A stretch of DNA of 64,000 bases, taken from the NCBI GenBank assembly GCA_048499805.1, contig JASNZF010000004.1:124001-188000 (forward strand). The letters run 5' to 3'. Positions within the stretch are counted from its first letter, which is position 1, and every line of letters begins with the position of its first letter. The position numbers were made by a program, and so were the translations under genes. The stretch is from JAWXBA01 sp048499805. Lineage in GTDB: Bacteria > Gemmatimonadota > Gemmatimonadetes > Gemmatimonadales > GWC2-71-9. The notes below the pieces were generated by a model. The model made no database searches and was not told the origin of the DNA. It was given only the letters and a program-made list of their open reading frames with translations. This document shows, one piece after another, positions 8,112-18,899 of this stretch.

Positions 8112-9263
8112 CGCCTCCGGCTCCCCCGCCGCCGCCACCAACTCCTCCCCCAGCACCCGCGCCTGCCATCTCCGGACCTCCGGCAGCTTGGCCAGTGCGG
8201 CCACCGTCTTCGGCGCCGCGAGGGCAATCGCCTCCAGGGTGCCGTTGGGGCAGAGGACGCCGGGGGCGAGGTCGAGCTGCCGCGCCAGGGCGTTGCGCCG
8301 GGCCTTGAGCCGGTCGAGCCGGGCTACGTAGACCGGGTCGGGCTTGTGCCGTGGGGGCCTGGGGAACCGGGGGAGTTCGTCGTCGGGGATCGCCAGCCCG
8401 CGCGCCACCGCCTTCAGGACCTCCTTGCCGCGTCGTCCCACGAGGTCGCGGCCGGCCCCCTTGACCTGTGCCAGTTCCTCGGCGGTCGTTGGCGGCTTCT
8501 CTGCCATGGCCAGGATCGGCTCGTTGTTGAGGATCCGGAACGCGGCCCGGTCCAGTTCCACGGCCGCCTGCTCCCGCCAGCGGACCAGTTCACGCAGCAC
8601 GGCCAGGCCGCGCGGGGACAGGGTCCGCGCGCCCTTCATCCGCAGCCAGGCCTCGTCCCGGTCATCCCCCGCGGTATAGCGGACCGCCTCGAGGGCGGCG
8701 AATTCCTCTTCGACCCACTCGAGCCGGTCGAGCTCGACCAGCCGGGCATGGAGGATGTCGCGCACCGCGTGCAGGTGCCGGGTGTCCATCGCGGCATAGG
8801 CCAGCATCTCCGCCTTGAGCGGCCGGGTGGACCAGTCGGCCCGCTGGTACTTCTTGTCGGCCTTCACGCCCAGGTACTTCTCCAGCAGGGCCGCCAGGCC
8901 GATGCCCGGCTCGTTGACGAACTGGGCGGCGATCCGGGTGTCGAAGATCGCGTTGGGCCGGAACTGGTACTGGAGGTCGAACAGCCGCAGGTCGTAGTCG
9001 GCATCGTGGAAGACCACCTCCCGCTTCCGGTCGGCCAGGAGCTCGCCAAACGGGCTCAGGTCCTTCAGGCCGAGCGGATCGATGATCGCCGTCTGGGTCC
9101 GGGTCGAGACCTGGATCAGGTAGATCCGGTCCAGGTGCCGGTGAAAGCTGGCGGCCTCGGTGTCCACCGCCAGTGAGGGGGCATCGGCCGCCACCTGCAG
9201 GAACTCCCGCAACTGGGCGGGACGTTCGACCAGGCGGGTGTCGTCGGGGAGGGTGGCGGCCAT
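8109..9263 (-). CDS. rnd: Ribonuclease D
   Basis: The ATG at 9263 (MAATLPDD) gives 384 residues. It is preferred over an upstream ATG at 9314 because that would run into the preceding small gene. The exonuclease domain shows DEDD signatures: AVDTEAASF (Asp34, Glu36), FHDADYDLRLF and a YAAMDTRHLHAVRD segment. An HRDC-like helical domain follows (about 205-285). RNase D is a 3'-5' exoribonuclease that trims tRNA and other stable RNA precursors. The Lys/Arg-rich C-terminal part is less conserved. It is probably co-transcribed with the 56-residue gene just upstream (13-bp gap). Confidence 0.92.
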   Translation of the reverse strand: MAATLPDDTRLVERPAQLREFLQVAADAPSLAVDTEAASFHRHLDRIYLIQVSTRTQTAIIDPLGLKDLSPFGELLADRKREVVFHDADYDLRLFDLQYQFRPNAIFDTRIAAQFVNEPGIGLAALLEKYLGVKADKKYQRADWSTRPLKAEMLAYAAMDTRHLHAVRDILHARLVELDRLEWVEEEFAALEAVRYTAGDDRDEAWLRMKGARTLSPRGLAVLRELVRWREQAAVELDRAAFRILNNEPILAMAEKPPTTAEELAQVKGAGRDLVGRRGKEVLKAVARGLAIPDDELPRFPRPPRHKPDPVYVARLDRLKARRNALARQLDLAPGVLCPNGTLEAIALAAPKTVAALAKLPEVRRWQARVLGEELVAAAGEPEA

Positions 9264-9276
9264 GGCGGGGACGGGG

Positions 9277-9447
9277 TCAGTCGCGGGTCGGGATGCGTTC
9301 AATGGCGTCGCCAATCTCCTCGAGGGCCTTGGCGAGCTGCTTCCAGTAGTCGGCGTCGGGCTGGGCGGGGCCGCCCATGGCGGCGTCGGCGTGCAGTTTC
9401 CTGGTCAGCCGGGCCACGTGCCGGACGTAATCGTTCTTGGGGGGCAT
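9277..9447 (-). CDS. Small conserved-looking protein of unknown function (56 aa)
   Basis: An ATG at 9447 opens a 56-residue frame starting MPPKNDYVRHVARLTRKL and ending ALEEIGDAIERIPTRD. It is charged, probably all-helical, and has no signal peptide. It lies immediately upstream of rnd with a 13-bp gap, and its upstream ACATCCTCCGGTG context contains a GGAGG on the minus strand (CCGGAGGATGTGCG) at suitable distance. It is divergent from the hydrolase fusion at 9543. I do not recognise a family. Confidence 0.6.
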   Translation of the reverse strand: MPPKNDYVRHVARLTRKLHADAAMGGPAQPDADYWKQLAKALEEIGDAIERIPTRD

Positions 9448-9542
9448 CGCACATCCTCCGGTGCCGGGGGCCGCTGGGGTCGGGGTGTAAAGTAGCGGGA
9501 GACGGGAGTGGGGGCGTAGCTTACCGGGAGGGAGGGGATGTC

Positions 9543-10733
9543 ATGGGCACAGCCGAAGTCGATCTGACGGTCTACCCCGACGAGTGTGACGCGTTCGGGC
9601 ACCTCAACCAGGCCTCGTTCCTGTCGCTGTTCGAGCGGGCCCGGTGGGAAGTGCTGGCGCACGGCCCCGGCATGGACGTCTTCCAGCGCGTGGGGGCGTG
9701 GCCCGCGGTCCGGAAGACCACGATCGACTACCACCTGGCGGCCTTCCCGGGCGACGTCCTCCGCTTCCACCAGGCGCTGACCCACGTGGGCCGGACCAGC
9801 TTCACGATGCGCCAGACCGCCCGGCGCCGCTCCGACGACGCCCTGATCGCCACCGCCGAGTTCGTGTTCGTCTGCATCAACCGGGACGGGCGGCCGGTTC
9901 CGGTGCCCGAGGCGATCGGGACCTACTTCAGCCTCGAGCCCGCGGAGGATGCCGTCCAGCGGATCACGGTCCGTGGTGTGAGCCTGGCGGTGGAGACCCG
10001 CGGCTCGGGGCCGGCGGTCCTCTTCATCCATGGGTACCCGCTCGACCGGACGATCTGGCAACACCAGGTGGCGCACCTCGAGGGGTTCCGGCGGATCGCC
10101 CCCGACCTGCGGGGAATGGGCCGGTCCGACGCCCCCGACCTGGGCTACTCGATGGCCACCTATGCCGACGACCTGGCGGGGCTGCTGGAGGTCCTGGACG
10201 AGGAATCGGTCGTCCTCTGCGGGCTCTCGATGGGGGGGTATGTCGCCTTCGAGTTCCTGCGGCGGCACCCTGACCGGGTCCGCGGCCTGATCCTGATGGA
10301 CACCAAGGCGGAGGCCGACACCCCGGAGGGCCGAAAGGCCCGTGACGCCCAGCTGGCGATGGTGCGGGAGCAGGGCACCGGTGCGCTGGCCGAGCAGATG
10401 CTGCCCAAGCTCCTGGCGCCGGCGGCCCCCCCGGCGGTGGTCGCCCAGGTCGACGCGATGGTGCGTGCCACGCCGGTGGCCGGGGTGGCCGGGGCCCTGG
10501 GCGCCATGCGGGATCGGGCCGACAGCGGGGTCCTCCTCCCCGAGCTGGGGCGGATCCCGGTCCTGGTCGTCAGTGGGGCCGCGGACGCCCTGATCCCGCT
10601 GGCGCAGGCAAAGGCGCTGGCCGACGCGATTCCGGGCGCCCACCTCGAGGTCGTTGCCGGGGCAGGGCATCTGCCGCCGCTCGAGCAGCCCGAAGCCACC
10701 ACCGCCGCCCTGCTCCGGTTCCTGAGCCGGTGA
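9543..10733 (+). CDS. Hot-dog thioesterase fused to alpha/beta hydrolase
   Basis: The 396-residue protein has two domains. Residues 1-135 are a 4HBT hot-dog acyl-CoA thioesterase with the YPDECDAFGHLNQASF active-site segment (Asp16 in the catalytic position). Residues 145-396 are an alpha/beta hydrolase with an HGYP oxyanion motif (about 163), nucleophile elbow GLSMGG (Ser229), Asp in SGAADALIP and His in GAGHLPP. Both domains cleave thioesters or esters, so the fusion may act sequentially on a small acyl or aryl substrate. Substrate unknown. It is monocistronic and followed by a strong hairpin. Confidence 0.87.
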   Translation: MGTAEVDLTVYPDECDAFGHLNQASFLSLFERARWEVLAHGPGMDVFQRVGAWPAVRKTTIDYHLAAFPGDVLRFHQALTHVGRTSFTMRQTARRRSDDALIATAEFVFVCINRDGRPVPVPEAIGTYFSLEPAEDAVQRITVRGVSLAVETRGSGPAVLFIHGYPLDRTIWQHQVAHLEGFRRIAPDLRGMGRSDAPDLGYSMATYADDLAGLLEVLDEESVVLCGLSMGGYVAFEFLRRHPDRVRGLILMDTKAEADTPEGRKARDAQLAMVREQGTGALAEQMLPKLLAPAAPPAVVAQVDAMVRATPVAGVAGALGAMRDRADSGVLLPELGRIPVLVVSGAADALIPLAQAKALADAIPGAHLEVVAGAGHLPPLEQPEATTAALLRFLSR

Positions 10734-11038
10734 TGTGCAACTTTTTGGGGGGGTCGAGCGTCTATTAGGATGGCGGGCCGACCAGGTGTTCACCAGGGTC
10801 ACCGCCCGGCTGTTCGCAGCACCTGCCAACGCACTACGGCCCCGCCACGGGAAAGTCCCGGGACGGGGCCGCCCATCTTTTCAGCGGGGCGGCACGGCCG
10901 ATGGGCAGCGGGGCCGTGACACTCGATGTGAAGCACGAAGCTGCGACTTGGAATGGTTCGTGACGGGGGCGCGGTGTGGAGGCGCGAACCAACGGGTTCA
11001 GCGGCCCCCTGCCCCCCTGCCCCCCCGCCCCGCCCTCT
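10734..11038. other. Intergenic region, about 300 bp, no gene seen
   Basis: Holds the terminator hairpin at 10837-10881 and a C-rich stretch (CCCCCTGCCCCCCTGCCCCC, near 11005-11030) related to the octamer repeats. No convincing reading frame, tRNA or other RNA gene was recognised. Confidence 0.6.
10837..10881 (+). terminator. Rho-independent-type terminator
   Basis: CGGCCCCG and TCCCGGGA-type arms form a stem of about 14 pairs around a short AAG loop (10837-10871), followed by a T run (CATCTTTT, 10874-10881). It lies downstream of the hydrolase fusion; the symmetrical stem could also serve the convergent ferredoxin gene. Confidence 0.7.
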
Positions 11039-11302
11039 TTACTTCCGCGGTGGCCCCGGCGGATTGTCACTGTTGAAGATCTCGCGATTCTTCTCGATGA
11101 AGGCGAAATCCTTGGCCGGGACATCGTCCTCGGGGAAGATGGCCGTCACCGGGCACTCCGGTTCGCAGGCACCGCAGTCGATGCACTCGTCCGGGTGGAT
11201 CCAGAGCTGGTCTTCGCCCTCATAGATGCAGTCGACGGGACAGACATCCACGCAGGCGCGGTCCTTCACTCCGACGCAGGCATCGGTAATCACGTACGTC
11301 AT
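11039..11302 (-). CDS. fdxA: 7Fe ferredoxin, FdxA type
   Basis: The ATG at 11302 gives 87 residues, the usual FdxA length. Cysteines sit at 9, 17, 21, 25, 40, 43, 46 and 50. This matches the seven-iron pattern, in which Cys9, Cys17 and Cys50 hold a [3Fe-4S] cluster and Cys21, Cys40, Cys43 and Cys46 hold a [4Fe-4S] cluster; Cys25 (VDCIYEG) is the conserved extra residue. It is a soluble electron carrier. The gene is divergent from the patatin gene at 11442 and ends in a C-rich spacer. Confidence 0.92.
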   Translation of the reverse strand: MTYVITDACVGVKDRACVDVCPVDCIYEGEDQLWIHPDECIDCGACEPECPVTAIFPEDDVPAKDFAFIEKNREIFNSDNPPGPPRK

Positions 11303-11441
11303 TGCCAGGTGCTCCTTGGCACACAGTTCCCCGGGGGGAGGGTTGGATCCGCCGACGCGATCGCGGCGGCGGTGGATCAGAGATAAGAAGCGGGCTTCCG
11401 GTACGCAAGGGGATACGCCCTTCATCTTTTCTTCTATCTTC

Positions 11442-13502
11442 ATGGCCATGCAAAAGCCGTGCGTGCTCCTTGGGCTCCTGGTGGCCGTGGGCCTTGCCCC
11501 TCCCGCGACCGCCCAGGTCTGCCAGCCGGGCCCCACCGCGCTGGTGCTTTCGGGGGGGGGCGCCAAGGGCGTGGCCCACATCGGGGTCCTCCTGGCGCTG
11601 GACTCCGCCGGCATCCGCCCCGACCTGGTGGTTGGCACCAGCATGGGGGCGATCATCGGTGGGATGTATGCCAGCGGCTATTCGGCCCGGCAGATCGACT
11701 CGATGGCGCGCGCCCTCCCGCTGACCGACCTGTTCAGTTCCGCCCGCCCCCGGGCGCCGCTGGCGTGGGGTGGACGCCTCCCCGTGGTGCTCTGGGCCCG
11801 CGGCGAGCAGGGGTTCGCCCTGCAGACCGCCGCGGTGGATGAATCCCGCGCCAACGCCGTCCTCAACGCCTCGATGCTGCGGGGCAACCTGCTGGCGCGG
11901 GGGAATTTCGACTCGCTGCCGATCCCGTTCCGGGCCGTCGCCACCGACCTGCTGGCCTGGGAACCGGTGGTGCTGGGCCAGGGCGACCTCGCCCAGGCGG
12001 TGCGGGCCAGCATCGCGATCCCGATCGTCTTCTCGCCGGAGCGGATCGGGGGACAGGTGCTGGTCGACGGCGGCCTCACCGCCAACCTCCCCGTGGGCGT
12101 GGCGCGCGACCTTGGCGCCCGCCGGGTGTTCATGTCCGACGTGACCACCCGGCGGCTCGCCTCCGACTCGATCTCGGGCGAGGACCCGCTCGAGGTTGCC
12201 GATCGCCTCTTCAGTGTGCTCTTCGAGCAACCCCCGCCGGTCGTCGGGCCGGAGGACCTCCTGATCCGCCCCGAGGTCCGGGACTTCGGGAACCTCGACT
12301 TCACCCCGGAACGGGTGGCAGAGCTGATTGCGATCGGGCGGGCCACGGCCGAGGCCGCGCTGCGGCAGCTCCCCTGCCGGCCGACGACGGTCCCCGTCCG
12401 CGCCACGCAGCTGCCGAGCCGGGTGTCGGGGTTGCGGACCGCGCGGATCGAGGAGACGCCGCTCCTCCAGCAGCTGCTCAACGTCCAGGTGGCCCAGGAT
12501 CTCGACCTGCCCGCACTGACCCGGCAGGTCCTGGCACTGCGGGACTCGGACCTCTACCGCAGCATCTGGCTCCACCCCACCGGCAACCGCGATTCGGTGC
12601 AGCTGGTTCCCGCGGCCCGTCGCCTCCCCCGGCGACTGACCGGGGTCGGCCTCTCGTACGACAACGAACTCGGTGGCCAGGTCTGGTTGGGCGGGGTCGA
12701 GCGCCGGGGCCGCTCCGGCGACATCGAACTCAGCGCCGTGCTCACCCTGGCCCAGTTTCATCGCGAGGCGGAGGTGGGCGCTCGGCTCTTCACCGGGCTC
12801 ACCCGCTTCGCAGTGACCCCCAAGGTGCAGCTCTTCCTGACCAATGACGTGATCCGGAAGTTCGAGGTCCCGGGGGTCGAGGACACCCGTGACGAGATCC
12901 CTGAGGCACGATTCCGGGCGGGACTCGAGCGGCCCTTCGGCAACGGGTGGCATGTCACCGTGGCGGCCGAACCGGTGACCTGGAAGGTGCGGGGGATCGA
13001 CCGCAACTGGGCGCTGGGTGGCCGGGTGATCGTGGTGCGGCGCCGGGAGCCGGAGACCCGCCGGGTCTTTGCCGACCTGCAGTGGAACACCACCTGGCTG
13101 CGGGGCGAGGGCGAGGCGGCGGTGCGCGCCTCCATCGGGCGGCTGGTCATGGAGCCGCGGCTCCGCGCCGCGTGGGGACGCGACCTGCCGGCACACCAGG
13201 GCTTCGTGCTGGGAGGGGATGAAGGGTTCCCCGGGTTGCAGCGGTACGAGCTGCGCGGCGACCGCGAGGTCGCCGCGACCCTGCAGACCACCTTCCGGGT
13301 GGCCGGCCCCCTGGACCTGCGGCTGCTGGTGGCCGCGGGCCGCATCGCCACAGGCGGCAGCCTGCTCGAAGGTGAGGACTGGCGGACTGGAGCGCGGGTC
13401 GGCGTCGGGGTCGAGACCCCGATCGGGCCGATCCACTTCGAGACGGGGTGGGGCACCGGGGGGCGGAAGGCCAGCCTGGTCAGGATTGGGAGGTGGTTCT
13501 GA
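11442..13502 (+). CDS. Patatin-like phospholipase with BamA-like C-terminal barrel (type Vd-like)
   Basis: The ATG at 11442 starts a 686-residue product with a signal peptide cut near ATAQ (residue 25). The patatin domain (30-330) has the oxyanion loop GGGAKG (38-43), nucleophile elbow GTSMG with Ser67, and DGG with Asp209. A POTRA-like segment (about 335-400) links to a C-terminal beta-barrel of aromatic, alternating strands ending ...LVRIGRWF, with a terminal Phe. This is the architecture of type Vd autotransporters such as PlpD, which expose a lipase through the outer membrane. A second ATG at 11448 is an equally possible start. A heptad array follows the stop. Confidence 0.9.
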   Translation: MAMQKPCVLLGLLVAVGLAPPATAQVCQPGPTALVLSGGGAKGVAHIGVLLALDSAGIRPDLVVGTSMGAIIGGMYASGYSARQIDSMARALPLTDLFSSARPRAPLAWGGRLPVVLWARGEQGFALQTAAVDESRANAVLNASMLRGNLLARGNFDSLPIPFRAVATDLLAWEPVVLGQGDLAQAVRASIAIPIVFSPERIGGQVLVDGGLTANLPVGVARDLGARRVFMSDVTTRRLASDSISGEDPLEVADRLFSVLFEQPPPVVGPEDLLIRPEVRDFGNLDFTPERVAELIAIGRATAEAALRQLPCRPTTVPVRATQLPSRVSGLRTARIEETPLLQQLLNVQVAQDLDLPALTRQVLALRDSDLYRSIWLHPTGNRDSVQLVPAARRLPRRLTGVGLSYDNELGGQVWLGGVERRGRSGDIELSAVLTLAQFHREAEVGARLFTGLTRFAVTPKVQLFLTNDVIRKFEVPGVEDTRDEIPEARFRAGLERPFGNGWHVTVAAEPVTWKVRGIDRNWALGGRVIVVRRREPETRRVFADLQWNTTWLRGEGEAAVRASIGRLVMEPRLRAAWGRDLPAHQGFVLGGDEGFPGLQRYELRGDREVAATLQTTFRVAGPLDLRLLVAAGRIATGGSLLEGEDWRTGARVGVGVETPIGPIHFETGWGTGGRKASLVRIGRWF

Positions 13503-13511
13503 TCAGCGGGG

Positions 13512-13546
13512 TAAGAGGTAAGAGGTGAGAGGTAAGAGGTGAGAGG
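13512..13546 (+). repeat. GAGGTRA heptad array, left arm
   Basis: Five units after the patatin stop, inverted relative to the array at 13663-13701. The arms flank about 115 bp of unique sequence between convergent genes. Confidence 0.9.
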
Positions 13547-13662
13547 AAGAGGCTCGGTCAGGATCAAGCGGCACGACGGGTGAGTAGCTTCCCTGGCCCC
13601 GCTCCACTGGCGACCACCCCAGCAGTCCGCACTGCAGTCTTCGCCAGGTCTCAGGACCATTC

Positions 13663-13701
13663 TACCTCTTACCTCTTACCTCTTACCTCTTACCTCTTAC
13701 C
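13663..13701 (-). repeat. Heptad array, right arm
   Basis: Five to six TACCTCT units ending 1 bp before the stop of the minus-strand deformylase gene. Confidence 0.9.
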
Positions 13702-13702
13702 A

Positions 13703-14275
13703 TCACAGCAAGCTCCCCTCATGATGCTCATCGCGCATGCCGCGGATCTCGGGGGCCCCGTACCGGCCCAGGTGGCGGTAGTGCCGGTTCCACTCCTCCC
13801 GGAGGCAGAACGGGTCCGGGCCGTAGGCGCGGTCCACCGCGAGGACCCCGTCGAGGTGGTCGATCTCATGCTGCAGCAGCTCGGCGCGGTCACCCTCGAG
13901 GTCGACCTCGTGCTCCTCGCCCTTGGGGTCCTGGTAGCGCACCCGAATCCGGTGGGCGCGGGAGACCCGCACCAGGAGGTTCGGGAACGAGAAGCAGTCG
14001 TCCCAGACCGAGAAGTCCTCGGTGCCCACGTCCACGATCTCGGGGTTGATCAGTGGCCAGGGCTTCTCCATCTCGACATAGACGATGCGAACCGGAGCCC
14101 CCACCTGGGGGGCCGCGATCGCACGGCCGCTTCCGAAGCGGGACTGCCAATCCCGCAGGGTCTCCTTGAGGTCGTCGAGGATGACCCGGACCGCGGCGGA
14201 GCGCGGCTTGGTAATCGGTTCGCAGCGGGCCCGGAGGATCGGGTCGCCCAGGAGGCGAATGCGGTGGATGGTCAT
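13703..14275 (-). CDS. def: Peptide deformylase family protein, divergent motifs
   Basis: The ATG at 14275 gives 190 residues starting MTIHRIRLLGDPILRARCEP. The three deformylase motifs are present in altered form: motif 1 is GRAIAAPQ (50-57; the usual GxGxAAxQ has Ala at the second Gly), motif 2 is DDCFS (Cys94; usual EGCLS), and motif 3 is the intact QHEIDH (His136, Glu137, His140). The metal ligands Cys94, His136 and His140 and the catalytic Glu137 are kept, so the protein is probably an active metallohydrolase. Whether it is the housekeeping deformylase or a paralogue cannot be decided here. Confidence 0.83.
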   Translation of the reverse strand: MTIHRIRLLGDPILRARCEPITKPRSAAVRVILDDLKETLRDWQSRFGSGRAIAAPQVGAPVRIVYVEMEKPWPLINPEIVDVGTEDFSVWDDCFSFPNLLVRVSRAHRIRVRYQDPKGEEHEVDLEGDRAELLQHEIDHLDGVLAVDRAYGPDPFCLREEWNRHYRHLGRYGAPEIRGMRDEHHEGSLL

Positions 14276-14319
14276 GGTTGAGAATGTCGGGGTTGGAGGC
14301 GGGGAGGGCAAGAGGGGTC

Positions 14320-14354
14320 TGGGACTGGGGGCTGGGGGCTAGGGGCTAGGGGCT
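14320..14354 (+). repeat. GGGGCTA/GGGGGCT array, left arm
   Basis: Tandem GGGACTGGGGGCTGGGGGCT followed by AGGGGCT units. The inverted copy is at 14495-14548. The same sequence type recurs at 43990-44022 and 45725-45760. Confidence 0.8.
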
Positions 14355-14494
14355 ACCGAGTTGGGGTTTGCGTCCGGAGTCGGACTTCTTCGCCATCGTG
14401 GAGTAGTTGTGAATGCAAATACTTTTCCTTTGCCGTAGATCCTCGCCTGGGACTACTCTCCCGCACGTTTCGTTGTGCCGCCTTTCCCACCCCC

Positions 14495-14548
14495 ACTCCC
14501 TAGTCTCTAGTCCCTAGTCCCTAAGCCCCCAGCCCCCAGTCCCCAGCA
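14495..14548 (-). repeat. CCCTAGT/AGCCCCC array, right arm
   Basis: CTCCCTAGTCTCTAGTCCCT units followed by AGCCCCCAGCCCCCAGTCCC: the inverted partner of 14320-14354. Confidence 0.8.
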
Positions 14549-14577
14549 ACCATTCCCACCAATCCCCCCACACGAAC

Positions 14578-14606
14578 TTGACAATCCCGACAACTTTACT
14601 TAGGAT
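14578..14606 (+). promoter_or_regulatory. sufR promoter
   Basis: A perfect -35 TTGACA (14578-14583), a 17-bp spacer and -10 TAGGAT (14601-14606). The sufR ATG at 14617 is only 10 bp past the -10 box, so the message would be leaderless or nearly so. The palindromic GACAATCCCGACAACTTTAC segment inside it could hold an operator, which is not certain. Confidence 0.75.
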
Positions 14607-14616
14607 TGCCCGCCTG

Positions 14617-15290
14617 ATGACCGCCTCCCCCATTGCGCACCGTCCCACAACGGACCTCCCCCCCGGCCAGAAGGGTCCCCGGGGGAGCATCCTGGTGCAG
14701 CTCAAGGCCGAGCGCGGGCTCTGCGCCAAGGAACTGGGTGAGCGGCTCGGGCTCTCGCCCAATGCCATGCGGCACCACCTGAAGGAGCTCGAGGTGGCGG
14801 GGTTGATCGCCTACGAGCGCGAGGTGCGCGGCGTGGGTGCGCCGGCGTTCTGCTACCACCTGACCCGCCAAGGCGAGGCACTCTTTCCCAACCGGCTCGA
14901 GGGGCTGCTCGACCAGCTGCTCGATCATGTGGTGGCGCGCGAGGGGCGCGCCGCGGCCACGGCGGTCCTGGAGCAGTATTTCCTGGACCTCGGCCGCAAG
15001 TTCGAGGAACAGGTGGCTGGCGTGAGCGCCACCGAGCGGCGGGTGGTGGTGACCCGGCTCCTCTCGGAGGAGGGGTTCATGCCCGAGTGGCGGGTCTCGC
15101 CGGAGGGAGTGGAGACGATCCTGCTGCACAACTGCCCGATCCGCGTGGTGGCCGACCGGCTGCCGGAAGTGTGTGAAGCCGAGACCCGGTTCTTGAGCAT
15201 GGTCTTTGGCGTCGCCTTGGAACGACACGAGCACCGGGAAGCGGGCGCGGGCGCCTGCGAGTACCGGCTGCCTACCCAGGAGAAGGCCCG

Positions 15291-15294
<4 letters not shown>
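14617..15294 (+). CDS. sufR: SufR-type Fe-S-responsive transcriptional repressor
   Basis: The ATG at 14617 gives 225 residues; an upstream in-frame start at 14578 falls inside the promoter. An N-terminal winged helix-turn-helix (about 25-95, AKELGERLGLSPNAMRHHLK) is followed by a C-terminal domain with the SufR cysteine set: NCPI (about residue 170), EVCEAE (about 183) and GACEYRL near the end. In SufR these hold an Fe-S cluster whose loss relieves repression of suf genes. The stop overlaps the sufB ATG (ATGA), so regulator and operon are translationally coupled. Autoregulation is likely given the promoter position. Confidence 0.9.
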
Positions 15295-16724
<1,430 letters not shown>

Positions 16725-16730
16725 GTAGGG

Positions 16731-16763
16731 GGTGAGAGGTGAGAGGTATGAGGTGAGAGGAGG
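16731..16763 (+). repeat. GAGGTRA heptad array, left arm (sufB-sufC gap)
   Basis: Four to five GTGAGAGG/GTATGAGG units a few bases after the sufB stop. With 16785-16819 it forms a hairpin-capable pair with only about 20 bp between the arms. Confidence 0.88.
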
Positions 16764-16784
16764 TTCCTCGTCACCCGCCACTCC

Positions 16785-16819
16785 GCCTCCTCTTACCTCT
16801 TACTTCTTACCTCTTACCT
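16785..16819 (-). repeat. Heptad array, right arm (sufB-sufC gap)
   Basis: Five CTCTTAC/TTCTTAC units, ending just before the sufC ribosome-binding site (TTGGAG, 16821-16826). Confidence 0.88.
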
Positions 16820-16832
16820 GTTGGAGTTGGGA

Positions 16833-17584
<752 letters not shown>

Positions 17585-17588
<4 letters not shown>

Positions 17589-18892
17589 CCGAGACCTACG
17601 TGCAGGCGTTCGAGGCCGGGGTCGCGGCGCCGAATGGGAGCCTGCCGGCCTGGCTGGGAGAGCTCCGCAAGGCGGGGATCGCCCGGTTCGCCGAGGTCGG
17701 CTTCCCGGACACCAAGGATGAGGAGTGGCGGTTCACCCCGGTGGCACCGATTGCCCGGACGCCCTTCGCGGCCGCCAGGCCGCCGGTGGTGGCGGTGGCC
17801 CGCGAGGCACTGGATCCGTACCTCTTCGGGCACCCGGAGTGGGCCACCCTGGTCTTCGTCAACGGCCGCTTCGCCCCCGAGCTCTCCACCCGCCCCACCC
17901 TGCCGGGTGGGGCCGAGGTGCTGCCGCTCTCCGAGGCAATGACCGCCCGCCCCGAGCTGCTCGAGGCCCATGTGGGCCGCCACGCCCTCGGCGAGACGAC
18001 CCCCTTTGCGGCGCTCAACCAGGCCTTTGCCGCCGAGGGCGCGGTGGTGTTCGTGCCGGCCGGGGTGGAGCTGGCCGACCCGATCCACCTGGTTTTCGTG
18101 GCCAGCGCCGATGCCGCCGGCACCGTGACCCACCCGCGCAACCTGCTGGTGGTGGAGCGGGGCGCCCGCGCCGCGGTGGTGGAGAGCTACGTCTCCCTGG
18201 GCGACGGGGCCTACTTCACCAACACCGTCACCGAAGGTTCGCTGGGGCGCGGCGCCTGGCTGGAGCACGCCCGGATCCAGCGCGAGTCGGAGGCGGCGTA
18301 CCACATCGGCTACAGCCACATCGACCAGGACCAGGACAGCCACTACCGCTCGTTCACCCTGGCGATGGGCGCCCTGCTGGCCCGCCACAACCTGCACGCC
18401 CGCCTCAACGCCCCCCACGTCGAGACCCTGATGTACGGGCTGGCCCTGACCCGTGGCGAGCAGCTGGCCGACAACCACACCGCCATCTTCCACGACCATC
18501 CCAACTGCAACAGTTGGGAGGTCTACAAGTCGGTGCTCGACGACAAGTCGCGCGGGGTGTTCAACGGCAAGGTGTTCGTGACGCCCGAGGCGCAGAAGAC
18601 CGACGCCAAGCAGACCAACCGGAACCTGCTGCTGTCCCCGGACGCCAAGGTGGACACCAAGCCCCAGCTCGAGATCTTTGCCGACGACGTGAAGTGCACC
18701 CACGGCGCCACGGTGGGCCAGATTGACGAGATCGCCTATTTCTACTGCCAGAGCCGCGGCATTCCGCGCGAGCGGGCCCAGACGATGCTGACCTGCGCGT
18801 TCGCCGCCGAGGTGGTGGACGAGATCGCGATCCAGCCGGTGCGGGAGTACCTGACCGCGCTGGTCACCCAGCGACTGGGCGGAGACGCCTGA
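17585..18892 (+). CDS. sufD: SufD, Fe-S scaffold subunit
   Basis: The GTG at 17585 gives 435 residues and overlaps the sufC stop by 4 bp. The beta-helical core has hallmarks such as NHTAIFHDHPNCNSWEVYKS (with the conserved His and Cys region), DDKSRGVFNGKV and KCTHGATVGQIDEIAYFYCQ near the C-terminus. SufD pairs with SufB in the SufBC2D scaffold and is needed for iron entry. The N-terminus EEWRFTPVAPIA is typical. sufS begins 8 bp downstream. Confidence 0.96.
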
Positions 18893-18899
18893 GGCCCGC

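Larger units (their letters stand above)
14276..14577. other. Divergent intergenic region with inverted G/C-rich arrays
   Basis: Between def (minus) and sufR (plus). It holds a left arm of GGGGCTGGGGGCTAGGGG type (14320-14354), about 140 bp of less GC-rich DNA and an inverted right arm (14495-14548), just before the sufR promoter. No gene was seen. Confidence 0.7.

Noticed and set aside
10739..10830. Possible small RNA or tRNA after the hydrolase fusion.
   Set aside because: No cloverleaf, T-loop consensus or convincing promoter was found; only the terminator hairpin is supported.
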